Source of the DNA: Bog-473 sp963817735
GTDB lineage: Bacteria; Actinomycetota; Acidimicrobiia; Acidimicrobiales; RAAP-2
Assembly: GCA_963817735.1 (NCBI GenBank)
Contig: CAWFPP010000010.1
Location: forward strand, 186,001-250,000
Length of the DNA: 64,000 bases
Direction of reading: 5' to 3'
Shown: in pieces, positions 8,671 through 16,324 of the stretch
How the letters are laid out: each line of letters begins with the position of its first letter
Numbering within the stretch: position 1 is the stretch's first letter
Program-made: the position numbers and the translations under genes
The notes under the pieces: model-generated
What the model was told of the DNA's origin: nothing
The model's database searches: none
The model's input: the letters and a program-made list of their open reading frames with translations, nothing else

Positions 8671-9168
8671 TCAGCCGGCGGTCATCGATGTCGTGGTGGT
8701 GGTCGAGGTCGTGGCGGCCGCGGGGCTCGTCTTGAAGCTGATCCGCACGACGGTGCCCACACCCTGGGCCGTCCCCACGCCGATGACGCAGGTGGCGTGT
8801 CCGGCGATTCCGCAGTAGCCGTCGCCGATGATCCCCGTCGTCAGGCGGTAACGGGAACTGAACGTGCCCCTGGCGCTGACCCGGAGGGTCTGAGCGTGCG
8901 TGATGTCGCAGTGGGGGGTGTCCGTGGCGGGGTCCATCCGGCCGCGGACGGCGGCGGTGCACTCGGTGACGAACCAGGTCAGGGGGGCGTCGCCGGCGGA
9001 CGTCGGCAGCCCACGACCGCTCACCGTCACCGTCTGACCCGACTCGAGACCCTGACCGGGTGTCACCTTGACGAAGAGTCCCGTCGTGCCGGCCTGGGCC
9101 GGCAGCGCAGGCACGGCCCCGCCGATCGCCCCCGCCAGGGCGACTGCCGCAACGGACCACCGGTGCAT
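8671..9168 (-). CDS. Secreted neocarzinostatin-fold protein
   Basis: A 165-residue secreted protein. Residues 1-26 form a signal peptide ending LPAQA. The mature part resembles the neocarzinostatin/enediyne-chromoprotein beta-sandwich: LFVKVTPGQGLESGQTVTVSG at the start, paired Cys in the mid region, and IGDGYCGIAGHATCVIGVGTA near the end, then a Thr/Ser-rich tail. Such domains are common in actinobacteria with no enediyne pathway, and no enediyne genes are seen here. The ATG at 9168 was chosen because it starts a clean signal peptide; longer upstream starts would run through tRNA-Gln. It is convergent with the YdcF-like gene, 9 nt apart. Confidence 0.75.
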   Translation of the reverse strand: MHRWSVAAVALAGAIGGAVPALPAQAGTTGLFVKVTPGQGLESGQTVTVSGRGLPTSAGDAPLTWFVTECTAAVRGRMDPATDTPHCDITHAQTLRVSARGTFSSRYRLTTGIIGDGYCGIAGHATCVIGVGTAQGVGTVVRISFKTSPAAATTSTTTTTSMTAG

Positions 9169-9322
9169 GCCGCGGACCTCCGAACCCGGTTCACACCCCG
9201 GGGAGCCCCGGGGCGACGCATCTTTCCACGGGACACCCCCAGACATACAGCGCGCCCCAAACCCGCTCGAGCAGGGCGAACTCCCGGCGCAGGCCGCTCG
9301 GCTAATCTGACTGCCCACCCAT

Positions 9323-9394
9323 TCGGGGGTGGTGTAATCGGCAACACGACTGGTTCTGGTCCAGTTATTGAGGGTTCGAGTCCTTCCCCCCGAG
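9323..9394 (+). tRNA. tRNA-Gln (anticodon CUG)
   Basis: Cloverleaf assembled by eye. Acceptor TCGGGGG (9323-9329) pairs with CCCCCGA (9387-9393). The anticodon stem ACTGG/CCAGT encloses TTCTGGT, giving anticodon CTG. The T arm GAGGG-TTCGAGT-CCTTC is at 9370-9386. CCA is not fully encoded. Confidence 0.93.
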
Positions 9395-9433
9395 CACCGG
9401 CGTCCTCCAATTGTGTCGTGGAGATCACCGCTC

Positions 9434-9506
9434 GGCCCCATCGTCTAGAGGCCTAGGACACCACCCTCTCAAGGTGGCGACACGGGTTCGAATCCCGTTG
9501 GGGCTG
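9434..9506 (+). tRNA. tRNA-Glu (anticodon CUC), island attachment target
   Basis: Acceptor GGCCCCA (9434-9440) pairs with TGGGGCT (9499-9505). The anticodon stem CCACC/GGTGG encloses CTCTCAA, giving anticodon CTC. The T arm is CGGGTTCGAATCCCG. Its 3' part is duplicated exactly at 18172-18210, marking it as the integration site of the island. Confidence 0.95.
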
Positions 9507-9509
9507 CAA
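9471..9509. repeat. Left attachment repeat (attL, within tRNA-Glu)
   Basis: A 39-base segment from the anticodon-stem 3' side through the acceptor end of tRNA-Glu plus GCAA. It is identical to 18172-18210. This copy keeps the tRNA intact. Confidence 0.9.
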
Positions 9510-9540
9510 TTTGGGCTTGACCCCATTCAGTGGACCGCGC

Positions 9541-9744
9541 TTATGACAATGCGGCCTGGTGGATGTGGGTCGAGTGTAGATCCTCGAATTCGATCGGGGT
9601 CAGGTAGTTCAGGGCGCTGTGGCGCCGGGCCATGTTGTAGAAGTTCTCGATGTAGTCGGCCATGCCGACCGTGCCATTGACCCCTAATGGCGAGCCGATC
9701 CCGATCTCGGTCTTGATGCCCCGTTCGTCGCTGGCGAATTCCAA
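9541..9744 (-). pseudogene. IS3-family transposase C-terminal remnant
   Basis: A fragment of an IS3-type DDE transposase (orfB). The typical C-terminal stretch IENFYNMARRHSALNYLTPI followed by EFEDLH is present on the minus strand, but only about the last 40 residues look genuine. The upstream part (to 9744) does not match the family and the catalytic core is gone. The GGTCCACTGAATGGGGTCAAG sequence on the minus strand near 9514-9535 resembles an IS3 terminus. It lies directly inside the left island boundary, so it is either an insertion into the island or a scar of its assembly. Confidence 0.65.
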
Positions 9745-9753
9745 GGACGGATC

Positions 9754-9796
9754 TTGACTGCCATTTAGATAACGGTTATAGTCTAACTGTTATCTA
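9754..9796 (+). promoter_or_regulatory. PadR promoter with overlapping 31-bp palindromic operator
   Basis: A near-consensus promoter: TTGACT (9754-9759), 17-bp spacer, TATAGT (9777-9782). It is overlaid by a palindrome at 9766-9796 with outer arms TAGATAAC and GTTATCTA and 13 of 15 arm positions complementary. The operator covers the -10 box, so binding should block initiation. It lies 19 nt before the PadR ATG, consistent with autorepression of the padR-ABC-permease operon. Confidence 0.75.
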
Positions 9797-9815
9797 CCCC
9801 GTGAGGTGAGCCCGC

Positions 9816-10340
9816 ATGCAGCAAGAAGTCGTGTTGGCGATGCTCGCCAAGGAACCGTCTCACGGGTACGAGTTGCGAGCCCGCTTCAACGATGCCCTGG
9901 GTCCACTCGGCGACGAGATCAACGCTGGCCAGATTTACGTCACTCTGGGGCGCCTCGAGAAGGCAGGCCTCGTTGAGACCGAAGCAAAGAGGCCCGCGTC
10001 TGATCGCTCGGAGCGCAAGGTGTACAGGCTCACGGCGGCCGGCGAGGAGCGGGTCGCCGAGTGGGTGCATGAGGTCAACTGGCCCCGGCCCGACCTCACT
10101 GAATTCCACTTGAAGCTGATTGCGGCCGCCGCGGCGCGGTTGGCGGATCCGATCGCAATCGTCGATGCCCAACGACGAGAACTCCTGCGCCGGTTGCGGA
10201 CTGTGCAGCGCTCCGCGATGGAGGAGCAGTCCAACTCGGTGTCCGGCTTGCTCTTGGAGGGGATCGTGCTCCGCTTGCAGGCGGACCTGCGCTGGCTCGA
10301 GGCCTGCGAGCGTGAATGGACCAAGGAGGGTGGATCATGA
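9816..10340 (+). CDS. PadR-family transcriptional regulator
   Basis: A 174-residue winged-helix PadR protein. The N-terminal HTH (QQEVVLAMLAKEPSHGYEL, then INAGQIYVTLGRLEKAGLVE and the wing at RKVYRLTAAG) is diagnostic; the C-terminal half is helical and likely dimerises. Its gene overlaps the ABC ATPase start (ATGA at 10337-10340), so it most likely represses its own operon until an exported compound is present. The operator candidate is the palindrome at 9766-9796. Confidence 0.93.
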   Translation: MQQEVVLAMLAKEPSHGYELRARFNDALGPLGDEINAGQIYVTLGRLEKAGLVETEAKRPASDRSERKVYRLTAAGEERVAEWVHEVNWPRPDLTEFHLKLIAAAAARLADPIAIVDAQRRELLRRLRTVQRSAMEEQSNSVSGLLLEGIVLRLQADLRWLEACEREWTKEGGS

Positions 10341-11092
10341 CGACGACTACGACGACTGCGACAACCCTGAGCGCACGAGGCCTCAAGCGGTACTACGGCA
10401 AGGATGTCGGCCTGGTCCGAGCCGTCGACGGCATCGACCTCGACATAGAGCGGGGTGAGACGGTCGCCATCATGGGGCCAAGCGGCTGTGGCAAGTCCAC
10501 CTTGCTCCATCTCTTGAGCGGTCTGGATCGACCGACCGAAGGTGAGATATCGCTACACGGATCCAGGCTCGACACGATGGGGGAGCGGCGACTCGCCCGG
10601 TTGCGCAGGAGCGACGTCGGGATCGTCTTCCAGGCCTTTCACCTCATCGATGAGCTGACGGCGCGCGAGAACATCGAGCTGCCAGCTTTGCTCGCGGGAA
10701 AAGGACCGAGTCGTGCCCGCCGTCGAGCTGACGAGCTTCTTGAAGGTGTCGGCCTCACTGATCGAGCTGACCACCTCCCGTCTGCCCTGTCGGGTGGGCA
10801 GCGCCAACGCGTGGCCATCGCGCGGGCTCTGGCCAACGACCCCGACGTCTTGTTTGCCGACGAGCCAACCGGCAATCTCGACAGCGCCGCCACCGTCGAG
10901 ATCCTGAAACTGTTCGAGAACCTTCATGCGTCAGAGCTCACCATCGTCGTCGTGACCCATGACGAGAGGATCGCGGCGACGGCAGACAGGATGATCTCGA
11001 TGCGTGATGGCGTCTTCGTCGACGAGACGCGCCTTTCGGGCGGTTCGAGCGGAAGCCTCGGGGATCTGTTCTCGGTCGGACTGGAGGACTGA
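10337..11092 (+). CDS. ABC transporter ATP-binding protein, MacB/LolD type
   Basis: A 251-residue ABC ATPase that powers the FtsX-like permease encoded next. Walker A is GPSGCGKST, the signature is LSGGQRQR, and Walker B with the MacB/LolD hallmark is VLFADEPTGNLDS; the switch His is in VVTHDE. The start at 10337 is supported by AAGGAGGG 7 nt upstream and by overlap with the padR stop. The first residues are a poly-Thr run (MTTTTTTATT). Only one nucleotide separates its stop from the permease start. Confidence 0.93.
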   Translation: MTTTTTTATTLSARGLKRYYGKDVGLVRAVDGIDLDIERGETVAIMGPSGCGKSTLLHLLSGLDRPTEGEISLHGSRLDTMGERRLARLRRSDVGIVFQAFHLIDELTARENIELPALLAGKGPSRARRRADELLEGVGLTDRADHLPSALSGGQRQRVAIARALANDPDVLFADEPTGNLDSAATVEILKLFENLHASELTIVVVTHDERIAATADRMISMRDGVFVDETRLSGGSSGSLGDLFSVGLED

Positions 11093-11093
11093 G

Positions 11094-12902
11094 ATGCGCG
11101 GACGGGCTCTGCTCATCTACCGCCTGGTCGCGAGCAGCCTGCGAGGACGGCCGGTCGAAGTCGTTGTGACCGTCGTGGCCATTGCGGCTGCTACCACAAC
11201 GCTCATGGTGGGCTTGGCGCTCCGTGACGTGTCGGCGCATCCCTACCAAACGACTCGCGCTCTGACGGCAGGGCCCGATATCGCGGCGATGCCGTCTAAC
11301 CCTTCTCCGGCGAGCCTGGCGCACCTTGAAGCTCTCCAGCACGCTCCGGGCGTGGTCAGCAGCGTCGGTCCATTCCCCGTCAGCTTTCCGATCATGACGA
11401 CGAAAGGTTCAAGGGTCCTGGCGATCGTCGAAGGACGTAGTCAGTCGCGCTCGGCTATCGACCAGCCGTATGTGACCCAAGGCTCGTGGGTCCGCCCTGG
11501 TGGTGTCGTGATCGAGCGGGCATTCGCCGACGAGTTGAGCCTCGCCGTCGGAGATCGCGTTGTGATCGGCGGCCACTCCATGAGGGTGGATGGGCTCGCC
11601 GTCACCGCTGCGGTTCCGACCTATCCCCATGCGACCGACGTGATGAGCCTCGACGTCGGAAACGGAGTGTGGAATCAGGCCACCGGCCTGGTGTGGGCGA
11701 CGGAGGCAACGGCTCGGAGTCTGGCGACGGCGAGCGCACCACTCAATCACATCGTGGAGCTCAAGCTCGCCAACCCGGCCGCAGCACCTGGGTTCGAGAA
11801 CCGCCATTTCTCGAACTCTCTTTTCGTGTGGTCCTGGCAGAGCGTCGGACAGATCGAAGCGCAAGCGACCCAACCGTTCCAACGGGGCCTGTTAGTCGCG
11901 AGCTCTCTCCTTGATCTGCTCGCCATCGCCAGCCTGGCTGTTGTTGTCGGAGGCAGGCTGGCCGAGCGGACCCGTCGCGTGGGCCTGTTGAAGGCAGTTG
12001 GGGCGACGCCACGACTGGTCGCTGGGGTCTTCTTGCTCGAGTACCTAATTCTGGCGCTCGTCGGTGCCGGCGTCGGGCTCGCCGCCGGCTATCTCGCCGC
12101 TCCTCTCGTGGCCGATCCGGGGGCCGGACTGATCGGGAACGTGGCGCAGGCGCCGGTGAGTGCAGCCAATGTTGGGATCGTGGTCGTTCTGGCAGTCGTC
12201 CTGGCCGCCGTGGCCTCGTGGGTTCCGTCCGTTCGCGCGGCCCGTTTGAGCACCACGGATGCGCTTGCCGATTCGGCTCGGGCTCCCAAGCGCCGGCCGC
12301 GCCTTACCGCATGGGCCGCCCACCTCCCAGTCCCGATGTTGCTTGGACTCCGACTCGATGCACGCCGACTTCGGCGCACGCTCTTGGCATTCTTCAGCGT
12401 CGCTCTGACGTCGACCACGATCGTGGCCGTGATGTCAGTTCACGCTCACGAAAACGCCCCGCCAAAGGTCGCGCCGGGACAATTCGCCATTCCGTTCAAT
12501 CCCAACACGGCCGACACGGACGCGATCTTGTTGGTCGTTACCGTGGTGCTCGTTCTGCTAGCCATCGTGAACGCGCTCGTCATCACCTGGGCGACTTCTG
12601 TTGACTCTCGAAAGCCTCTTGGAGTTGCCCGGGTGCTCGGTGCGACGACAGACCAACTCAGTCGAGGGGTATCCGCGGCACTTCTTATTCCGGCGGTTCC
12701 GGGCGCCATCGTGGGTATCCCACTCGGGCTTCTTTTCGTGACGGCCATCAGCCATGGTTCGCAGGCCACCATTCCCTCCGCCCCGTGGCTCGTTGCTTCT
12801 TGCCTCGGCACGATTGCGGCGATCTGGCTGCTTTCGACCCTTCCAGCTCGATTTGGGGCGCGGCGAACCGCTCTGTCGGTCCTGCAGTCCGACATCGCGT
12901 AG
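11094..12902 (+). CDS. FtsX/MacB-like ABC permease
   Basis: A 602-residue membrane protein with an FtsX-type fold. A first membrane helix (about residues 21-43) is followed by a large extracytoplasmic domain, then helices around 275-300, 320-350 and 365-390 (LLDLLAIASLAVVVGG, LKAVGATPRLVAGVFLLEYLILAL). A second set lies near the C-terminus (LLVVTVVLVLLAIVNALVI, VARVLGATTDQLSRGVSAALL). The repeated K/RxxGAT motif is typical of permeases with two FtsX domains. Start ATG 11094 is one base after the ATPase stop. Substrate unknown; an antibiotic, peptide or lipid exporter is most likely from the PadR-ABC-FtsX arrangement. Confidence 0.88.
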   Translation: MRGRALLIYRLVASSLRGRPVEVVVTVVAIAAATTTLMVGLALRDVSAHPYQTTRALTAGPDIAAMPSNPSPASLAHLEALQHAPGVVSSVGPFPVSFPIMTTKGSRVLAIVEGRSQSRSAIDQPYVTQGSWVRPGGVVIERAFADELSLAVGDRVVIGGHSMRVDGLAVTAAVPTYPHATDVMSLDVGNGVWNQATGLVWATEATARSLATASAPLNHIVELKLANPAAAPGFENRHFSNSLFVWSWQSVGQIEAQATQPFQRGLLVASSLLDLLAIASLAVVVGGRLAERTRRVGLLKAVGATPRLVAGVFLLEYLILALVGAGVGLAAGYLAAPLVADPGAGLIGNVAQAPVSAANVGIVVVLAVVLAAVASWVPSVRAARLSTTDALADSARAPKRRPRLTAWAAHLPVPMLLGLRLDARRLRRTLLAFFSVALTSTTIVAVMSVHAHENAPPKVAPGQFAIPFNPNTADTDAILLVVTVVLVLLAIVNALVITWATSVDSRKPLGVARVLGATTDQLSRGVSAALLIPAVPGAIVGIPLGLLFVTAISHGSQATIPSAPWLVASCLGTIAAIWLLSTLPARFGARRTALSVLQSDIA

Positions 12903-12996
12903 CGCCGGATCTGACCATCCCTGGTCGGCAGCGGGAAATGCTGCCCAGCCTCATTCGGAGACGACCGTGAAGACATCGTCGCAGCATCGCCATCCG

Positions 12997-13100
12997 ACGA
13001 AAATCCCACGGATTCGATTTTGGGCGTCAGAAGGCGAATGCCAGCTCATCGGGCCTGACTGCCCATCGTCCCAGCTAGATCAATAAATCAGTCCAACTCC
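12997..13100. repeat. Left flanking direct repeat of the amidohydrolase cassette
   Basis: The first 24 bases (12997-13020) match 14925-14948 exactly. The following 80 bases are related but diverged: shared islands CGTCA, CAGCTCA, GGCC, AGCTAG and TCAG...CTCC appear in the same order in both copies. Confidence 0.65.
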
Positions 13101-13106
13101 ATCAGT

Positions 13107-13127
13107 CCGTCTGGATCAGTTAGACGG
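13107..13127. promoter_or_regulatory. Inverted repeat upstream of the amidohydrolase
   Basis: CCGTCT (13107-13112) and AGACGG (13122-13127) with a 9-base spacer: a candidate operator or part of the repeat-end structure, about 200 bases before the gene at 13325. The 9-mer GTTAGACGG recurs at 15114-15122. Confidence 0.35.
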
Positions 13128-13324
13128 AACGGATAGGTCTGTTCGGGTGGCTGTGCACAGGTGCGGCTTGCTCGGGCACCAGCGCCTGGTCAAGCCATGG
13201 CGGACCTCTCAGATCCCCCAGGGCGGCCCCGACTTTGGGACCAAGGTCCCCTGGGCGGCGGCGACCTCGAACGCCATAGTGGTCAATACAACATCGATGT
13301 CAAAGTCAAAAGGAGATCCTGGCG

Positions 13325-14539
13325 ATGGAATACAGGCGCTACAGCCCCGAAATGTCGTTCACCGACTTCGGTCACCCGGTGTTCGATTGCGACTTCCACT
13401 TTTACGAAGGGGTGGATGCCTTCACTCGCTACCTGCCCATCCAGTACGAGGGCTTGTTGCGCCTGGCCAATATCGACGGCCGTACCAAGATGATCATCCG
13501 CGGTCGAGTTTCGGATTACATTCCGAACCCGACCTTCGGGGTCGTGGCTGAACCCGGCTCTGCCGCTGAGTACTTCTCGGGTCACAACACCGAGGGCAAG
13601 AGCTTCCGTGAGATGGTGCGGCCGATGCGCGCTATCCCCGAGTTCACCGATCGCGATGCCCGAATGGCCTTGATGGACCGGATGCATATCCAAGCCATCG
13701 TCAACTTCCCGACCCTCGCGTCCCTTATCGAGGTCAACTTCATGGACGACCCGATCGGCACTCAGGCGCTCGTCCACGCCTTCAATCAGTGGATGTACGA
13801 CGAGTGGGGATTCGATTACGGCGGCCGGATCTTCTCCACCCCCGTGATGAACCTGGCTACGGCCGATGGTGCGGTGAGCGAGCTCGAGTGGGCGCTCGAA
13901 CGAGGGGCGAAGACGGTGCTCGTACGCCCCGGCCCGGTCGCCGGGTTCCGGGGACCAAGGTCACCCTTCCTCCCCGACAGCAACCCATTCTGGGAGCGTA
14001 TCCAAGAGGCCGGCATCCCGGTCATGCTGCACGCGTCCGACTCTGGCTACACGCAGTACGCCAATGAGTGGAACGGGTCGGGCCAGGAGATGCGTCCTTT
14101 TGAGCAGAACGCATTCTCGGCCATTTCGCAGTCGCACCGGCCGATCATGGACACGGTTTTCTCTGCGATCATCCACGGCATGGTGACCAGGTTCCCCGGC
14201 GTCAGGCTGGGTCTGATCGAGAACGGGTCGACGTGGATGACCCGGGTCGTTGAGGATCTCACCAACGGGTACGGGAAGTTTCCGCACCTATTCGCCGAAC
14301 ATCCGCTCGAGGCTCTCAAGCGGGCGTTCTACGTCGCCCCGTTCTGGGAAGACCCGCTCGAGCCCCTGATCGATGCCATTGGGCTCGACCATGTCCTGTT
14401 TAATTCCGATTGGCCCCATCCCGAGGGTCTCGCCGACCCGGTCGAGTATTCGCTCTACGCCAAGGACGTGGCCGGCCTGTCGGAAGCGGACGTGGCGAAG
14501 ATCATGGGTGCCAACATGTTCGAGCTGATGGGCGTCTGA
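13325..14539 (+). CDS. Metal-dependent hydrolase, amidohydrolase-2 family
   Basis: A 404-residue TIM-barrel protein of the amidohydrolase-related/ACMSD-like family, whose members are hydrolases or non-oxidative decarboxylases. The N-terminal metal motif is DCDFHFYEG (D-x-H variant), a mid-barrel His is in PVMLHASDSGY, and the C-terminal metal Asp is in FNSDWPHPEG. A good AAGGAG box precedes the ATG. It is the only obvious catabolic enzyme inside the island and is a distant relative of the enzyme at 57340. Its position between direct repeats suggests it entered as a cassette. Substrate unknown. Confidence 0.88.
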   Translation: MEYRRYSPEMSFTDFGHPVFDCDFHFYEGVDAFTRYLPIQYEGLLRLANIDGRTKMIIRGRVSDYIPNPTFGVVAEPGSAAEYFSGHNTEGKSFREMVRPMRAIPEFTDRDARMALMDRMHIQAIVNFPTLASLIEVNFMDDPIGTQALVHAFNQWMYDEWGFDYGGRIFSTPVMNLATADGAVSELEWALERGAKTVLVRPGPVAGFRGPRSPFLPDSNPFWERIQEAGIPVMLHASDSGYTQYANEWNGSGQEMRPFEQNAFSAISQSHRPIMDTVFSAIIHGMVTRFPGVRLGLIENGSTWMTRVVEDLTNGYGKFPHLFAEHPLEALKRAFYVAPFWEDPLEPLIDAIGLDHVLFNSDWPHPEGLADPVEYSLYAKDVAGLSEADVAKIMGANMFELMGV

Positions 14540-14689
14540 TCTCCCCGACCACATTCGTCCTCGCGGAATCAGGCAGAGCCGTCATGTGAAAGGTCAGCGG
14601 CCTACCAGTCTCGAGCTTGAGTTCGCAAGAAAAGGCCAAGTCGACCACTTCGGTCAAACCTGCGCAGGTCTGCTCCCGAGCGCCCTGTT

Positions 14690-14718
14690 GTCCATCCATT
14701 CGGTCGAATTGGATGGAC
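14690..14718. terminator. Inverted repeat downstream of the amidohydrolase
   Basis: GTCCATCC-ATTCG and CGAAT-T-GGATGGAC form a 13-bp stem with one bulged T and a tight centre, 150 bases after the amidohydrolase stop. No T-run follows, so a rho-independent terminator is only one option; a recombinase or regulator site is another. Confidence 0.35.
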
Positions 14719-14924
14719 ACTGACCGATTCCCTGGTTGGTCGACCGGTCATCGGACCGCACCGAGTGGGTGCTAGTGGAACCCTAAATCAAACTGCTGGA
14801 AATACTTAGACGATGGGCCGCGGTGATCAGCTACGAGCAAGCCTCTAAGTGCCGAGAACCCCACAGGAATCTCAGAACCTTTCGGGCTTGGGCAGACAGA
14901 CAACCGAAAATGGACGGGAATCCC

Positions 14925-15030
14925 ACGAAAATCCCACGGATTCGATTTCTCACGTCATCCGCTAAGGCAGCTCACGAGGCCGATTCATCTATTGCCGCAG
15001 CTAGCGGTCCGATTCAGCACTACTCCGTTA
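14925..15030. repeat. Right flanking direct repeat of the amidohydrolase cassette
   Basis: Bases 14925-14948 equal 12997-13020; the following roughly 80 bases are a diverged copy of 13021-13100. AATCCCACG also occurs twice in tandem at 14919-14937, a pattern seen in recombinase arm-binding sites. Confidence 0.65.
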
Positions 15031-15113
15031 GTTCGTGGACTGCCTGGTGGACGACCGGAGTAGGTCTCATAACCCCACGATTCTCGTCCCTGTGTACGTT
15101 TCAGTGTTGCTGA

Positions 15114-15148
15114 GTTAGACGGCAAGAAGGCTCGCTGTGCCGCCTAAC
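15114..15148 (-). terminator. Hairpin at the 3' end of the toxin-like gene
   Basis: GTTAGACGGC (15114-15123) and GCCGCCTAAC (15139-15148) pair at 9 of 10 positions, touching the stop codon of the minus-strand gene. No U-tract is seen; it may terminate or stabilise the transcript. Confidence 0.35.
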
Positions 15149-15673
15149 TAAGAGGGCAGACCCCAGGTAGCGCCCTTCTTGAAATTCTCCACATTCTTCT
15201 GGGAGACCCGCTGCCACTTCTCAAGGTCTCGGGGCTCCGCCCCCATTTCGACTGCGAGGCCTAAAACATCCTCGATCAAGACTCGACCGGTCGGAAAGTG
15301 TCGTCTGTCGGGTTCGCTATAGACGTGAAGATGTGGGAACTGAATGTCTGGAGTCAGTTCAGGATGCCAGTGAAAATCGATGACAGGGTCTTGGTGCCGA
15401 TCCAGGAGGGAGTATGCCCAGCCTGTTGTGTGCACTTTCCACGGGAGCTGCTCGACACCTGACTCGACAATTTCGGTATCGCATACTGACGAAAATGTGG
15501 ATTCGACTCGACCCGTTGAGCTTTACGGCATCGCCGCCATTGAACTGGAGCACGCCCTCGACGGCGGGGTTATAACTATCGACCTGGACCCTGCCGTCGG
15601 CGAAGCAGGTTAGAGCGGATTGAATGGGCCTCGTGAAGGCCCTGACAGCTTTTGCTGGAGTCTTACCGGCCAC
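15148..15673 (-). pseudogene. TumE-like (DUF6516-type) toxin candidate, frameshifted
   Basis: Two minus-strand frames together make one protein of about 175 residues. The first runs from a GTG at 15673 (AGKTPAKAVRAFTRP to DAVKLNGS); the second continues STFSSVCDTEIVESG to the end at 15148. The break lies around 15495-15525. The C-terminal half (WAYSLLDRHQDPVIDFHWHP, PHLHVYS, PTGRVLIEDVL) recalls small His-rich toxin proteins of the TumE/DUF6516 type. The start overlaps the end of the antitoxin-like gene by 11 nt, as in toxin-antitoxin operons. Either a decayed toxin or a sequencing indel; the family call is tentative. Confidence 0.5.
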
Positions 15674-15848
15674 TCGGCCGGAGCATCAGAACTCTCATGA
15701 GCTCCGGCGTTCTGGAGCTATCTAGCTCGCCGGCATCCCAACGACGAATCACGTCCTCCCCACTCATCTTCAGGAGTCGCCGAGCGGCGGCGTCAAACAC
15801 ACGCCAGGATTCATCCGCGCTGATTTTTTGTGCAGTTTGCGTAGTCAT
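15663..15848 (-). CDS. Small antitoxin-like protein
   Basis: A 61-residue protein with the sequence style of short toxin-antitoxin antidotes: helical DESWRVFDAAARRLLKMSGE, then DVIRRWDAGELD and a C-terminal tail. The ATG at 15848 was chosen because it gives a compact protein; upstream in-frame codons look non-coding. Its stop lies 11 nt inside the toxin-like gene, so the order is antitoxin then toxin with translational coupling. A CGGTATACCG palindrome at 15881-15890, 33 bases upstream, is a candidate autoregulatory operator. Confidence 0.55.
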   Translation of the reverse strand: MTTQTAQKISADESWRVFDAAARRLLKMSGEDVIRRWDAGELDSSRTPELMRVLMLRPSGR

Positions 15849-15880
15849 GGGCCTATCCCTAGCTCCGATCTGAATCGTAT

Positions 15881-15890
15881 CGGTATACCG
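15881..15890. promoter_or_regulatory. CGGTATACCG palindrome upstream of antitoxin gene
   Basis: Perfect 10-bp palindrome 33 bases before the minus-strand antitoxin ATG, suitable as an operator; too short to be more than a candidate. Confidence 0.3.
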
Positions 15891-16050
15891 CAGAGGTACG
15901 ACAACCATCCGTTCCGCGCCTTGGCGGAAACCTGGCCCTAGCCTCAACCTGAAGCTCGAAGGGAGGTGGGGGGGTGCGAGGAGGTCGGTTGTCGGCCGTC
16001 GGGAACGGAACGCCATAATCATTGACCGTCGGCAAGGGATTATATTACCC

Positions 16051-16065
16051 TTGACCTATGGTCAA
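16051..16065. promoter_or_regulatory. TTGACC-TAT-GGTCAA palindrome at the HicA-like start
   Basis: A perfect 6-3-6 palindrome that contains the proposed ATG (16058). Another TTGACC half-site is at 16022-16027. It could be an operator for the downstream HTH protein acting on its own operon. If so, translation may start instead at ATG 16079. Confidence 0.4.
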
Positions 16066-16321
16066 GGATGATGACAGGATGGATACTCCTGGCAATGAAC
16101 TGCCGAAGGAGTACCGAGAGATCGCTGAGCACCTCGTTAAGAACCAAGGCTGGCGCTACGACAAGGGCGCCAAACCTGGGGGCCACCCGATGCTCTATCC
16201 GGCCGACCGGTCGCAGAACCCCTTAGCCGTGCCAACAACGCCCGGTGGCCGTCGGTCCTTCGAGAACTGGCGGTCGCAGATCCGGCGACGCGGAGGCCAG
16301 TTGCCAAAGAAAGAAGGGTGA
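16058..16321 (+). CDS. HicA-like small protein (putative mRNA interferase)
   Basis: An 87-residue basic protein. EYREIAEHLVKNQGWRYDKG, then GGHPMLYP, PTTPGGRRSFENW and a C-terminal QIRRRGG match the dsRBD-like HicA toxin layout, in which a His after a Gly/Ser turn is catalytic. Here the motif is GGH rather than GSH. The start may be ATG 16058 (inside a palindrome) or ATG 16079 (MDTPGNEL). Its stop is 3 nt before the HTH gene. HicA normally pairs with HicB; the downstream HTH protein would take the antitoxin role, which is inference. Confidence 0.55.
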   Translation: MVKDDDRMDTPGNELPKEYREIAEHLVKNQGWRYDKGAKPGGHPMLYPADRSQNPLAVPTTPGGRRSFENWRSQIRRRGGQLPKKEG

Positions 16322-16324
16322 CCG

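Larger units (their letters stand above)
12903..13324. other. Non-coding stretch between exporter and amidohydrolase
   Basis: 422 bases with no convincing gene. It contains the first copy of the flanking direct repeat (12997-13100), an inverted repeat at 13107-13127, and an AAGGAG ribosome site (about 13308-13313) for the amidohydrolase at 13325. Confidence 0.6.
14540..15147. other. Non-coding stretch after the amidohydrolase
   Basis: 608 bases without a convincing gene and with lower GC than the flanks. It holds a strong inverted repeat (14690-14718), the second copy of the 24-bp direct repeat with its diverged extension (14925-15030), and a hairpin next to the toxin-like gene (15114-15148). 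Nothing else is recognised. Confidence 0.6.

Noticed and set aside
8671..9441. Longer version of the neocarzinostatin-like gene
   Set aside because: It would run through tRNA-Gln and lose the signal peptide; ATG 9168 is preferred.
13147..13551. Open frame before and over the amidohydrolase start
   Set aside because: No ribosome site, overlaps a clear gene and crosses repeat DNA.
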